From Gammaproteobacteria bacterium (GTDB taxonomy: Bacteria; Pseudomonadota; Gammaproteobacteria; Pseudomonadales; Cellvibrionaceae), in the NCBI GenBank assembly GCA_021151625.1, contig JAGKWY010000026.1, positions 1-49,012 of the forward strand: 49,012 bases of DNA. The letters are read 5' to 3'. Every line of letters starts with the position of its first letter. Positions within the stretch are counted from its first letter, which is position 1. Shown piece by piece: positions 36,201-44,198 of this stretch. The notes beneath the pieces are model-generated. The model ran no database searches. It had not been told where the DNA came from and was given only the letters and a program-made list of their open reading frames with translations. The position numbers and the translations under genes were made by a program.

Positions 36201-36876
36201 GCTGACTTCCTTTGCCACTACCGCTATGGGTTGGAGTGATCCTTCATTGTTTGGCTCTGTGTTCATTACCAATTGCGGTGGCAACTTCAGTAGCGCTTCC
36301 TCGGTTGCGCCATCCAGCAGTTCGCGCTCATCGTCATCGGTTCCGTCATCGACTGCTCCATCATCAATAGCCCCGTCATCAGCTGCGCCTTCGTCAGTTG
36401 CACCCTCTTCAATTGCGCCGTCATCCAGTTCACGCAGTTCATCGAGCGCGGTGGTTAGCTCCAGCAGCAGTTCTGCTGTGGGTGTTACCAGCTATCGCAT
36501 TGTGAATCGCTGGCAAAATAATTATCTCTATGATGCGGGTGATTATGTGGCCTATGGTGCGACGGCCAATAGCAATGCCTATAAGTGGGTAGTGGAGGAC
36601 TTGGGCAATGGCTTTATTGAATTGCGCAACCTGGCCACGGGCGATTACATGCACATTGAAAACCAGACTGGCCGCATTCAAGCCAGCGCGCGTAATACTG
36701 CCTGGGACAGTTCCAAGTGGGCGCAGGAAACGGTGGACTCCGGCTTTGTGCGCCTGCGCAACCGCTGGCAGCCAAGCCAGTACATCCACGAGGAAAACCT
36801 GAGTGGCAATGCCCAGCACGGGGCGATTTATCCGAGTTGGTGGAGCGCCCAGTGGAAGCTGGAGCCGGCGCAATAA
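33256..36876 (+). CDS. Secreted GH87-type beta-helix enzyme (probable alpha-1,3-glucanase) with multiple accessory domains
   Basis: The product has 1206 residues: signal peptide (about 1-35), CBM35-like beta-sandwich (45-203), and a right-handed beta-helix (215-605) with ADGINFSQGTSNSVVEH (Asp380) and NSGDDG (Asp403, Asp404). This three-aspartate arrangement matches GH87 mycodextranase/alpha-1,3-glucanases. A Big_2-like domain (610-695), a Calx-beta-like domain (697-803), a CBM9/DOMON-like domain (812-1007), a serine-rich linker (1012-1075) and a C-terminal beta-trefoil-like domain (1078-1206) follow. It should act outside the cell on insoluble glucan such as fungal wall or dental-type mutan. 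A related beta-helix activity is the alternative. Confidence 0.8.
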   Translation: MTKYFVSGNARIASLCAAMGLLTPLLTVSTSTQAQTAERGAYQMPYTRYEADVAARSSNAQLIQTTNFDIQSTASEASQQKYIALPAQNAYVEWTATTSGNGVTMRYTLPDSAAGTGLNGNVDIYINGQLDQTVPITSYWAWQYFINKEPENTPHAFSGTDYIAMRFDETHFKLNRTVNAGDKIRIQKSTNDTVAYGIDFIELEPVAAPIAKPTGYVSIADYGATPNDSISDLAAFNSAVAQAGALGTGVYLPPGKWDFNNKVVLNTSNIGIKGAGMWHTEVYYSNPAKFSGGMIARVNNVEVSDIYFNTINNRRFVNPGDYMIYKAFMGTWGNNSKFTRVWAEHFEVGAWLGGYDAPYPVEVTNNLVISQARFRNNYADGINFSQGTSNSVVEHSNIRNSGDDGLAMWPSNSPAVPEEVNNTFRFNTVEHVFRAGGVAIFGGKDHKVHNLLIRDCFGGSGIRFTTDFSGYTFSQQGLYRIYDIDINNCGTSYDLWHRPRGSIEFYTPNGVSNMQFDNIKITNSQRHGVQLVGNGFNNITFNNVTINGTGLDASVRDVMMNSYGGVGIWTEANSGTVTFNNAAISNFEDAAIVNQNTNFNLVVTTAPVPLQGISFANNQITMGNGSTRTVDVIFNPPQATNKNLTWTSSDNTVISITGASSGSATLNALKVGSATITARSQDGNFTASMTATVTPAVSIAATSDTASEAGAVASVRISAPQIASAINVAYTISGSASSNDYTATPALTGVVALSPSKTEQVITIVANDDAIFEGKETLFITLQPGSGYQLSTAVSATVNIIDNELPACTSPAIGFSGSAPVVDNTIESLWSSVPVRAIDNVTLGGRPADYAGKWRAIATADRLFLLVEVNDATKTNDSGASWWEDDVIEIFIDGNNSKGTSYDGANDFQLGFRWNDSTIQVGGNSVNRTSGIVKSHYATASGHTLEVSIPWSTIGVTPAVGDRIGLDVSVDDDDNGGARDSQLTSFATTAMGWSDPSLFGSVFITNCGGNFSSASSVAPSSSSRSSSSVPSSTAPSSIAPSSAAPSSVAPSSIAPSSSSRSSSSAVVSSSSSSAVGVTSYRIVNRWQNNYLYDAGDYVAYGATANSNAYKWVVEDLGNGFIELRNLATGDYMHIENQTGRIQASARNTAWDSSKWAQETVDSGFVRLRNRWQPSQYIHEENLSGNAQHGAIYPSWWSAQWKLEPAQ

Positions 36877-36896
36877 ATTTGAGTGTGTGAAGGAAT

Positions 36897-36927
36897 GCGG
36901 GCGCATTGTGCGCCCGCTTTCTTTTTT
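36897..36927 (+). terminator. Rho-independent terminator after the GH87-type gene
   Basis: GCGGGCGCA (36897-36905) pairs perfectly with TGCGCCCGC (36909-36917) around TTG, followed by TTTCTTTTTT. It separates the enzyme gene from the LacI regulator gene, which must have its own promoter. Confidence 0.9.
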
Positions 36928-37002
36928 AATTGCGGAAAAAAGTGCTAGCCTTATCCCATCCAAGACACAGATATTCATAATTACAAAAAATAGGCCATCA
37001 CA

Positions 37003-38019
37003 ATGATCGGAATAAAGGAAATCGCCAAAGAGGCGAAAGTCTCGCCCGCCACAGTGTCGCGCGTATTGCGCAACCCCGAATTAGTCACCGAAGCAAAACG
37101 CAATCGCGTACTCGAAGTTGTAAAGCGTACCGGTTATACCCCGAACAGTTTGGGTGTGAGCCTGCGGATGTCCAAAACCTATAACCTGGTAGCGATAATT
37201 CCCGATGCCATTAGTGTATTTAATTATCCGGTGATTCGCGCGATTGAAGGCATTGCGCTGGAAAATGGTTATTCATTGTTGTTGGGCGATACCCAGGAAA
37301 AAGAAACGCGTGAGCGTTCATTTGCCAATATGGTGCGCTCACGCCAGGCCGATGGCATTTTATTGTTTTGTCCGCGCTTGCCCTTTGATCTCGACCCGGA
37401 ACGAACCGTGGCGGAGCAGTTGCCGCCCCTGGTTAATGCGTGCGAATTAGCGGATATAGACGGTATTCCCAGTGTGAATATTGATAACGTCGCCGCTGCC
37501 GAAGAGGGCGTGGATTATTTAATCAGCCTGGGTCATAAACGCATCGGTGTAATTGCCGGCAATATGATCACACCCAGTAGCTTACAGCGCTTTGAAGGTT
37601 ACAAACGTGCGCTCGCCAAAGCGGGCATCGAATTTGATGAACAACTTTTGCAAATAGGTAACTACGCATTAAAAGATGCCGCAGAAGCTACGCGCAAATT
37701 AGCGAATCTTGCCAATCGCCCCACCGCAATATTTGCCTTTAGCGATGAAATGGCCATGAGCTGTATGTCTACCCTGCATAAAATGGGTTTTAAAATTCCG
37801 CATGATGTTTCTGTGTTGGGTTTTGACAATATTCGTTACGCTGAATATTGCAGCCCATCGTTAACCACCATCGCCCAGCCGATGACTGAAATTGGTATCG
37901 CCTGTATGGAATTATTGTTGCCACAATTAAATGGCGAACCTATGCAAGCAGTAAAAAGAATTTTGCCGCATCAATTAATTGTGCGCGAGAGCACCGGGTT
38001 GGCCCCGCAATTAATTTAA
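37003..38019 (+). CDS. LacI-family transcriptional regulator
   Basis: The 338-residue protein has a LacI-type helix-turn-helix at the N-terminus (IKEIAKEAKVSPATVSRVLRNPELV), hinge region SLGVSLRMSKTYNL, and a periplasmic-binding-protein-like sensor domain (65-338) with GHKRIGVIAG and DVSVLGFDNIRYAEY. It lies just after the GH87-type gene, so it is the natural candidate for the sites with central CG at 23600, 23663 and 30593. The inducer is probably a gluco-oligosaccharide or glucose derivative. Its 3' end overlaps the convergent gene by 9 bases. Confidence 0.9.
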   Translation: MIGIKEIAKEAKVSPATVSRVLRNPELVTEAKRNRVLEVVKRTGYTPNSLGVSLRMSKTYNLVAIIPDAISVFNYPVIRAIEGIALENGYSLLLGDTQEKETRERSFANMVRSRQADGILLFCPRLPFDLDPERTVAEQLPPLVNACELADIDGIPSVNIDNVAAAEEGVDYLISLGHKRIGVIAGNMITPSSLQRFEGYKRALAKAGIEFDEQLLQIGNYALKDAAEATRKLANLANRPTAIFAFSDEMAMSCMSTLHKMGFKIPHDVSVLGFDNIRYAEYCSPSLTTIAQPMTEIGIACMELLLPQLNGEPMQAVKRILPHQLIVRESTGLAPQLI

Positions 38020-38964
38020 TTTTGTGGCGGAGGAAGAGCTCTTGTTGGCGGGGGGATTTAACAGCTTCCAGCTTTTAACAGCCTCATGAAAAAAGCCGCA
38101 CTGCTCATAAGCGCGCTGGATAATATTTTTTTGTTCCAGAAGCGCTATACCTTTTTCCAGCGCAGCAAATATCTCCTGACCTTGCGGATGTTTCTTGCTC
38201 ACTGGCCAGTGGCGGCTGCCGGGCAGCGCGACTTTTACGCCGGGTATAGGCACCAGTTCCAAATCGTCTACTTGCACTTTCATAGCCGGGTTGCTTTGAA
38301 ACGGTGCCAGGGTTACATCGGCGCGCCCTGCGACTACCATGCGCACAATTTGCACCCAATAAGTGGAGTAGTGAATTCGCTCAATCCCCAGGGATTTTAA
38401 TGCGGCGACATCCGGCTTCCAGTGATCGTTAGAGGCCGCGCTGAGTTTGCTGACTTGTTCGTGGGTAGTGGCATTCAAGGCGCGTTTATTATCGGCGCGG
38501 GTATAAAGCCCGGCGATAAATTCTCCCTCCTTGACCAGCGCCTTGGTTTTGAACAGATGTTCGGAGTAGGGCTTTATATCTTCGCGCCACATCAGCGCAG
38601 CGGAAATAGCAACCTGGCCATCGGTCAGCAATTTCAAAATGCGTAGATAACTATTTTCTGGCCGCAGCACCACCTTGCCTTTGAATCCACCTAAATGCAG
38701 TGCCTGCTGTAACAATACAATTTCAATGACGTCGCGCCGCGCACCCGGGCCGCCAAAATAATCGATAGCAATAGGGTCGCGATCACCAATAAACAACTGG
38801 TAATCCGCAATAATGTCTTCATCCACGGCGGCGGTAATGGTGTTACCGGCGTGGCTAAATACCGCTATTAGCAGGCCGCAAACCAGCAGCCATGCCTGCA
38901 CCAAAGGTTTCAACAAGCGTCTCCTTGGGAGATGAGGTTCTTGCTCCGTGCAAACTGCATCCAA
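38011..38964 (-). CDS. Periplasmic solute-binding-protein-like protein
   Basis: The 317-residue protein has a long basic N-region (PRRRLLKP), a hydrophobic core (AWLLVCGLLIAVFSHAG) and a type II periplasmic-binding fold (SBP family 3-like): VLLQQALHLGGFKGKVVL, LLTDGQVAISAALMW, IVRMVVAGRADVTLAPF. No transporter genes are nearby, so it may be a stand-alone sensor or an orphan binding protein. The residues binding amino-acid carboxylates in true family 3 proteins are not clearly recognisable. Its stop overlaps the LacI gene by 9 bases on the opposite strand. Confidence 0.7.
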   Translation of the reverse strand: MDAVCTEQEPHLPRRRLLKPLVQAWLLVCGLLIAVFSHAGNTITAAVDEDIIADYQLFIGDRDPIAIDYFGGPGARRDVIEIVLLQQALHLGGFKGKVVLRPENSYLRILKLLTDGQVAISAALMWREDIKPYSEHLFKTKALVKEGEFIAGLYTRADNKRALNATTHEQVSKLSAASNDHWKPDVAALKSLGIERIHYSTYWVQIVRMVVAGRADVTLAPFQSNPAMKVQVDDLELVPIPGVKVALPGSRHWPVSKKHPQGQEIFAALEKGIALLEQKNIIQRAYEQCGFFHEAVKSWKLLNPPANKSSSSATKLN

Positions 38965-39211
38965 TCTATTTTGCTGTAGCTAGTGTGGTAAGTGGTTATA
39001 TAAATTGTTGTTTTTAAAGTTATTTAATGCCAAGCATACCCGTTTGAGCGGAATTATTTAACTGTTTTACACGACATGTCACCGTATATCAAATAATCAA
39101 ATCGTCGGGTATTAGTCTAGTTGATGATTATTTGGGCAGCTTTGATATGTGCCTTGAATATGGCGGGGATAAAAAGAAGAAATCGTTAGGTGTGGAAAGC
39201 ATTTGCGATGA

Positions 39212-39856
39212 TTAATCTTTTTTATAGATTCCCAGGTCAGTCCCTTCAATTTCACATACCTTTCTCACAGATTCGAGTTGCGAAAAATGGCATAGGAACT
39301 TCTTCAGGCTGGGGTATGCCATAGGTGGCTTGTCAAAACCGCTGCACCAATGCAGCAACATAAATAACACGAAGTCGCAGGCGCTGATGTTATCGCCCAA
39401 TAGAAATTGCTTTCCCTCTAATTCCTGATCCAGCAGCACCAGCATCTGGTTAATACGCTCTTGCTGTGCCTGCTTTATCGCCGCTTGACCAAGGGAATCG
39501 ATAGTGTGTTTTCCCGGGTAAAAATAAACCATTAATTCTGGTTGCAGTGAGGAATTTAAATAAAAAAGCCATTGGTAAAATTTCGAGCGTTCGATAGTGC
39601 CGAGTGTGGGAATTAAATTTTTCTCCGGATGGCGCTCGCACAAAAACAAACAAATAGCAGCACTTTCATAAATCGGTTCGCCATCAACCACTAATGTGGG
39701 GATTCTACCGGTGGGGTTCAGTTTTAAATAGTTCGGATCTTTCTGCGCTTCAGTTTTTCGGTCAACCAGGATCAACTCATAATCCAGCTGCATCTCCACC
39801 AACAACATATGCGGCGCCCAACTGGCATTGCGGGGGTAGTAGAAGAGTTTATACAT
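39212..39856 (-). CDS. Glutathione S-transferase family protein
   Basis: The protein has 214 residues from ATG 39856 (MYKLFYYPRNASWAPHMLL); the longer frame adds 20 unrelated residues. The thioredoxin-like half ends NPTGRIPTLVVDGEPIYESAAICLFL, where the cis-Pro (IP) and ES motif bind glutathione. The helical C-terminal half follows. It may conjugate or reduce electrophiles. The preceding gene on the same strand ends 13 nt upstream. Confidence 0.9.
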   Translation of the reverse strand: MYKLFYYPRNASWAPHMLLVEMQLDYELILVDRKTEAQKDPNYLKLNPTGRIPTLVVDGEPIYESAAICLFLCERHPEKNLIPTLGTIERSKFYQWLFYLNSSLQPELMVYFYPGKHTIDSLGQAAIKQAQQERINQMLVLLDQELEGKQFLLGDNISACDFVLFMLLHWCSGFDKPPMAYPSLKKFLCHFSQLESVRKVCEIEGTDLGIYKKD

Positions 39857-39869
39857 GTTAAGTAGATTG

Positions 39870-40292
39870 CTACATATAGGTTGGACAGTCCTTGGGTAAT
39901 ACCACCCAATGGACATTCGTTGTATGAGGGAGGAACTCTATATCCAATCCGAATGAATAGCCATTTGTATTGGCAAAGTGCCACGAAACGCTGGACGATT
40001 CAAAACTGATATCTGGATCTTCATCTAATGGCAACAAATTGTGACCTAGAGACTGTAGCTCATCAATTATAGATTCAATGGTGCTGAGGTAAATTTTCTG
40101 CTTTATTCTTTTCTGTAAGTATTCATTGTCTATGGCGCTGTTGGGAAGAGCTAAGGTTTCGGTATTAATTTCATTTAATGCAGTATTTAGCCTTTGCTCA
40201 ATAATGGTTTTTATCTCCTGCAATTTCAGAGTTATTTCGTAAGAAGCCAATTTTTCCATTATTGCGAAACTGTGACTGTTGTTAAGCAGCAT
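39870..40292 (-). CDS. Unknown 140-residue protein
   Basis: I do not recognise this protein. Its N-terminal 90 residues are rich in Leu, Ile, Lys, Glu and Gln and look helical, possibly coiled coil (EITLKLQEIKTIIEQRLNTALNEI). The C-terminal part is beta-rich (SSVSWHFANTNGYSFGLDIEFLP). No signal peptide or membrane helix is seen. AGGA lies 7 bases before the ATG at 40292, supporting that start. Its base composition is more AT-rich than most neighbours, so it may have been gained by transfer. Confidence 0.6.
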   Translation of the reverse strand: MLLNNSHSFAIMEKLASYEITLKLQEIKTIIEQRLNTALNEINTETLALPNSAIDNEYLQKRIKQKIYLSTIESIIDELQSLGHNLLPLDEDPDISFESSSVSWHFANTNGYSFGLDIEFLPHTTNVHWVVLPKDCPTYM

Positions 40293-40384
40293 AGTTTGAT
40301 CCTAAGGTGTTGGGTTAAATCGAATTATCGACATTTGCAGGGTAATATTTGTGCTAGCGGAAAGACTACCTATTTTGTACTAAA

Positions 40385-40417
40385 TAAAAAAGCCCAAGGC
40401 TTTCACCCTGGGCTTTT
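40385..40417 (-). terminator. Terminator of the sugar-importer operon
   Basis: GCCCA-A-GG pairs with CC-C-TGGGC (one mismatch) around CTTTCA. On the minus strand a run of six T follows. It lies 24 bases after the last permease gene. On the plus strand four T follow, so it may also act weakly on rightward transcription. Confidence 0.8.
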
Positions 40418-40440
40418 CCGTTTGTAGAACGCAATTAGGT

Positions 40441-41397
40441 CTAGCTTGGTCTTCCGCGCACCAACACCTGCTGTAATGCAATAAAACAAAACAGTAATCC
40501 ACCAATTACAATCTTGGTCCACCAGCTGCTTAAGGTTCCGTCAAAGGAGATGTAGGTTTGTACTACGCCCATGATGAGTACGCCCATAAGGGTGCCGACC
40601 ATGTAGCCGTAGCCGCCGGTTAATAGTGTTCCGCCGATAACGACGGCGGCAATTGCATCCAGCTCTACGCCGACAGCGGCGAGTGAGTAGCCGGAGAAGG
40701 TGTAGAAGGAGTAGACGATGCCGGCGAGTGTGGCGAGGAAGGCGCTGATGGCGTAGATGCGGATAGTGGTGGCAGCGAGTGGAATTCCCATCAGTGCCGA
40801 AGAATTGGCATCGCCACCAATGGCATACACGCGACCGCCGAAGCGAGTGTAGTGTGCGCAGATAATCGCAACCACCAACACCATTAAACAAATAATGGTG
40901 GAGCTGCCGATCCAGGCATCGCCAAAGACTTCAAAACCAAATGCAGAAACATCGTTATAAAATTCGTGCTCGATAGGAATGGATTCTTCACTGATCACAC
41001 TGGCCAAACCGCGCGCGAAAAACATCCCGGCGAGGGTGACAATAAACGGCTGCATTTTGTAGTAGTGAATAATCGCGCCCATGATGGCACCAAAGGCGGT
41101 ACCGCCAATAAGTACCACTGGAAACACCACCAGCGGATGCCATTGGTATTTGCTGATCAACACACTGCACACCACGCCGGTTAATGCGATTACTGCGCCG
41201 ACGGATAAATCAATCCCGCCGGATAAAATCACAAAGGTCATGCCCACCGCCGCGATAATTAAAAAAGCGTTATCGCTGAGCAAATTGAAAAATACGCGCG
41301 GTGTACCAAAGCCTTCAAACTGAATGGCGCCCACACCAAATAACAAGAAGAACAAACAACAGGTAACGGCGAGAGGAATAAATTTACGATTAAGCAT
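40441..41397 (-). CDS. yjfF: Sugar ABC transporter permease, YjfF-like
   Basis: The 318-residue protein is a RbsC/AraH-type permease with about 9-10 helices. It contains the family motif ILSGGIDLSVGAVIALTG (about 60-77) and FTFSGYSLAAVGVELDAIAAVVIGGTLLTGG near the cytoplasmic coupling region. It is last in the leftward operon after the second permease, overlapping it by 8 bases, so the two are probably translated together and form a heterodimeric pore. Order and similarity match E. coli YtfQ-YtfR-YtfT-YjfF, the galactofuranose importer. Confidence 0.88.
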   Translation of the reverse strand: MLNRKFIPLAVTCCLFFLLFGVGAIQFEGFGTPRVFFNLLSDNAFLIIAAVGMTFVILSGGIDLSVGAVIALTGVVCSVLISKYQWHPLVVFPVVLIGGTAFGAIMGAIIHYYKMQPFIVTLAGMFFARGLASVISEESIPIEHEFYNDVSAFGFEVFGDAWIGSSTIICLMVLVVAIICAHYTRFGGRVYAIGGDANSSALMGIPLAATTIRIYAISAFLATLAGIVYSFYTFSGYSLAAVGVELDAIAAVVIGGTLLTGGYGYMVGTLMGVLIMGVVQTYISFDGTLSSWWTKIVIGGLLFCFIALQQVLVRGRPS

Positions 41398-42445
41398 TTT
41401 TTACCTCCTTATTATTTTCTGTGTTTATAGGAGCATTGTTTGAAGAGGCAGGCTTGCGGAATTTTAGTTGTGCCAATTGTTTTTGAAACAGTGGAGATTG
41501 CAGTAACAGCACCAGAATAATCGCACTGGCTTTAATCAATAAATTAAATTTGGGTGGAATGCCGCTGAGGATAATCGTCACGGTCAGTGTCTGGATAATC
41601 AGCGCACCAATAATCGCAAGCAAAATAGAAAAGCGTCCACCCATCAGCGAAGCACCGCCAATTACCACCGCGAGAATTGCATCCAGCTCCAACCACAAGC
41701 CCGCATTGTTGGCATCGGAGCCGCGAATATCCGCTGCGGCAATCATGCCCGCCAGTGCAGCGCAGAGTGCGGCAACGCAATACACGCTCATCTTGATCGC
41801 TTTTGCATTCAAGCCCATGTAGTGGCTCGCCGATGGGTTTGCACCTACTGCTTCAATATACAAACCCAATGCGGTACGGCGCGTTAGCAATTGCACGATT
41901 GCAAAAGTAATAATCACCAGTACCACCGGGAAAGGTAAGCCAAGAAAACTACCCGTTCCTAAAAAAGCAAAACCGGTGTGATCAAAGGTGACGATTTGAC
42001 CTTCATTAATTAATTGCGCAATACCGCGACCCGCGACCATTAAAATCAAGGTCGCCACAATTGGCTGGATACTCATATAACCAACGAGAAATCCGTTAAC
42101 AATTCCCGCAATTAAACCGGCAATTAAACCGGCACCTATAATCAGTGCGAGATTGTCCACGCCTTTGGTAATGTAATAAGCACTCACGGCACCGGCGATG
42201 GCCATAATAGAGCCCACTGATAAATCCACCCCGGCAGTGGCAATTACCAGCGACATACCAATTGCCAGTAACGCAACGGGAGCTGCGCGATTCAGCACAT
42301 CAATCAGACTGCCGTAGAAGCGGCCATCTTTAAATTCAATCTGGAAAAATTCCGGTGCGATTATCGCGTTGATAATTAACAGTACCAGAAAACCCGCGCA
42401 GGGCCATAAATAGCGGCGCAGGTTTTGGTGATGATTGATATTCAT
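41390..42445 (-). CDS. ytfT: Sugar ABC transporter permease, YtfT-like
   Basis: The 351-residue protein is an RbsC-type membrane permease with ATAGVDLSVGSIMAIAGAVSAY and NNAGLWLELDAILAVVIGGASLMGG, the hallmark repeats of the family. It has a polar tail of about 30 residues rich in Asn and Lys. It overlaps the next gene by 8 bases. Together with YjfF it would form the channel for the sugar delivered by the YtfQ-like protein. Confidence 0.88.
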   Translation of the reverse strand: MNINHHQNLRRYLWPCAGFLVLLIINAIIAPEFFQIEFKDGRFYGSLIDVLNRAAPVALLAIGMSLVIATAGVDLSVGSIMAIAGAVSAYYITKGVDNLALIIGAGLIAGLIAGIVNGFLVGYMSIQPIVATLILMVAGRGIAQLINEGQIVTFDHTGFAFLGTGSFLGLPFPVVLVIITFAIVQLLTRRTALGLYIEAVGANPSASHYMGLNAKAIKMSVYCVAALCAALAGMIAAADIRGSDANNAGLWLELDAILAVVIGGASLMGGRFSILLAIIGALIIQTLTVTIILSGIPPKFNLLIKASAIILVLLLQSPLFQKQLAQLKFRKPASSNNAPINTENNKEVKNA

Positions 42446-42540
42446 AATTTTCTCTTCATTTCATGGATACTTGCGTTCGCGAGCATGACGAATTACCAGA
42501 ATGCGAATATGGCGAATTTCATAGACCAGTTGTGGTTAAT

Positions 42541-44037
42541 CTAGTTAGCCGCAATCGCTTGCATAATGCGCTGCGGATTAATATCGCCGCTTTCCAGCTC
42601 GGCGACCTTCTGGCGATCGCGCAATACCAGCACGCGGCTGCTAAATGCCACCAGCTCTTCCAGTTCGGACGATGCCACGACTAATGCCAGGCCCTGATCG
42701 CACAGTTTGCGGATCAAACGAATAATTTCGGCGTGGGCGCCAATATCAATACCGCGTGTAGGTTCATCCAGAATCAGCAGCGACGGATTTGCCGCAAGCC
42801 AGCGCGCGAGAATCACTTTTTGCTGGTTGCCACCACTCAACTGCTCAATGGGCTTTTCAATATCCGATGTCGCAATGCTTAATTCTTTTACATAGTGATT
42901 GGCAATTTCTTCCTGCTCTTTGCGCGAAATGTGTTTCCACCAGCCTTGTTTAATTTGACGAGCGAGAATCATGTTTTCGCGAATGGAAAGCTGGCCGAGA
43001 ATACCATCGTGCTTGCGATCTTCCGGACACAAGCCCATGCCGGCAGTAATCGCATCGCGCGGCGATGAAAAATTCACGCTCTTGCCATTGAAAGTCACTG
43101 AGCCGGAATGTTTTTTATCCACGCCGAAAATCAAACGACATAACTCGGTGCGACCTGAACCGAGCAGACCAGCCAAACCGACCACTTCGCCTTTGCAGAC
43201 TTGAATATCAGTCGGTGATAGGGTCGCCGTGCGGCCAAGGCCCTGTACATTTAAGAGGGAGTCGCCGCATTCTGAATTAGTTTGCGGTTTATGTTCGCCC
43301 AGCGCGGCCAATTCTTTGCCGAGCATATGACCGATTAATTCACTGCGCGATAAGCTTGCCGTTTCAAATTCACCAACTAATTGCGCGCTGCGCAATACAG
43401 TAATGCGATCACAAACTGCATAAACCTGATCGAGAAAATGGGTAACAAACACAATGCCGATTCCGCGCGCTTTTAAATCGCGCATAATACGAAACAGCGA
43501 TTGCACCTCGTCCGCATCCAGGCTTGCGGTTGGTTCGTCGAGAATTAATACCTTCGCCGACATGTCCACACCGCGCGCAATCGCAATCAATTGCTGAACT
43601 GCAATGGAGTAACTGGACAGTGGCAGGGTGACATCAATATCCAGATCGTAACCTTTCAGTAATGCCTGCGCATCGCGATTGACTTTGCCCCAATTAATTA
43701 AACCAAAGCGACGCGGCTCGCGCCCGAGATAAATATTTTGCGCAACCGTGAGGTTTGGTAACAGGTTTACTTCCTGATACACAGTGCTCACACCGAGCGC
43801 TTGCGCATCGCCCGTGTTGTTGGGATGTATCGGCTGGCCGTCCAATAAAATATCGCCGCCATCGCGCTGGTAAACGCCGGTCATCACTTTAATCAGTGTG
43901 GATTTGCCTGCACCGTTTTCACCAAGCAAGGCGTGGATTTCACCGGCACGCAGTGTGAAGTTCACACCTTTGAGTGCGTGAACACTGGGGAATATTTTAT
44001 GAATTCCCTTGAGTTGTAAAACAGGACTAGAGTTCAT
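42541..44037 (-). CDS. ytfR: Sugar ABC transporter ATP-binding protein, YtfR-like
   Basis: The product has 498 residues from ATG 44037 (MNSSPVLQLKGIHKIFPSV); the longer frame runs into leader sequence. It contains two ABC modules in one chain as in RbsA/MglA. The first has Walker A GENGAGKST (39-47) and Walker B VLILDEPTASLD. The second has LSGGNQQKVILARWL and LLILDEPTRGIDIGAH. It powers the importer with YtfT and YjfF. A palindromic repeat lies between it and ytfQ. Confidence 0.92.
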   Translation of the reverse strand: MNSSPVLQLKGIHKIFPSVHALKGVNFTLRAGEIHALLGENGAGKSTLIKVMTGVYQRDGGDILLDGQPIHPNNTGDAQALGVSTVYQEVNLLPNLTVAQNIYLGREPRRFGLINWGKVNRDAQALLKGYDLDIDVTLPLSSYSIAVQQLIAIARGVDMSAKVLILDEPTASLDADEVQSLFRIMRDLKARGIGIVFVTHFLDQVYAVCDRITVLRSAQLVGEFETASLSRSELIGHMLGKELAALGEHKPQTNSECGDSLLNVQGLGRTATLSPTDIQVCKGEVVGLAGLLGSGRTELCRLIFGVDKKHSGSVTFNGKSVNFSSPRDAITAGMGLCPEDRKHDGILGQLSIRENMILARQIKQGWWKHISRKEQEEIANHYVKELSIATSDIEKPIEQLSGGNQQKVILARWLAANPSLLILDEPTRGIDIGAHAEIIRLIRKLCDQGLALVVASSELEELVAFSSRVLVLRDRQKVAELESGDINPQRIMQAIAAN

Positions 44038-44080
44038 TGTTAAGCCGCTTTTGATTTTTTGGTGTGGCACATTCTTGCGG

Positions 44081-44184
44081 GATGCTAGCGAATAGGGTTG
44101 GGCGACCGTGCACAGCATGGATGCTGTGCCCGAGCCTACATGGACGTATTGACGGCGAGTCGCATAACCCTATTCGGTAGCATC
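44081..44184. repeat. 104-nt REP-like palindrome between ytfQ and ytfR
   Basis: The outer arms 44081-44106 and 44159-44184 are inverted repeats with 23 of 26 positions matching. Inside is the hairpin GCACAGCATGGATGCTGTGC, then GAGCCTACATGGACGTATTG and ACGGCG, a type of sequence that recurs between genes in several gammaproteobacteria. In an operon it would shield the upstream ytfQ mRNA from decay, so that binding protein is made in excess over ATPase and permeases. Confidence 0.7.
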
Positions 44185-44198
44185 TTTGCACCGATAAA

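Noticed and set aside
36296..36475. Serine-codon-rich repeats (TCATCA/AGCAGC type) as a tandem DNA repeat
   Set aside because: They encode the poly-serine linker of the GH87-type protein. The same kind of linker is in the L,D-transpeptidase. It is coding, not an independent repeat element.
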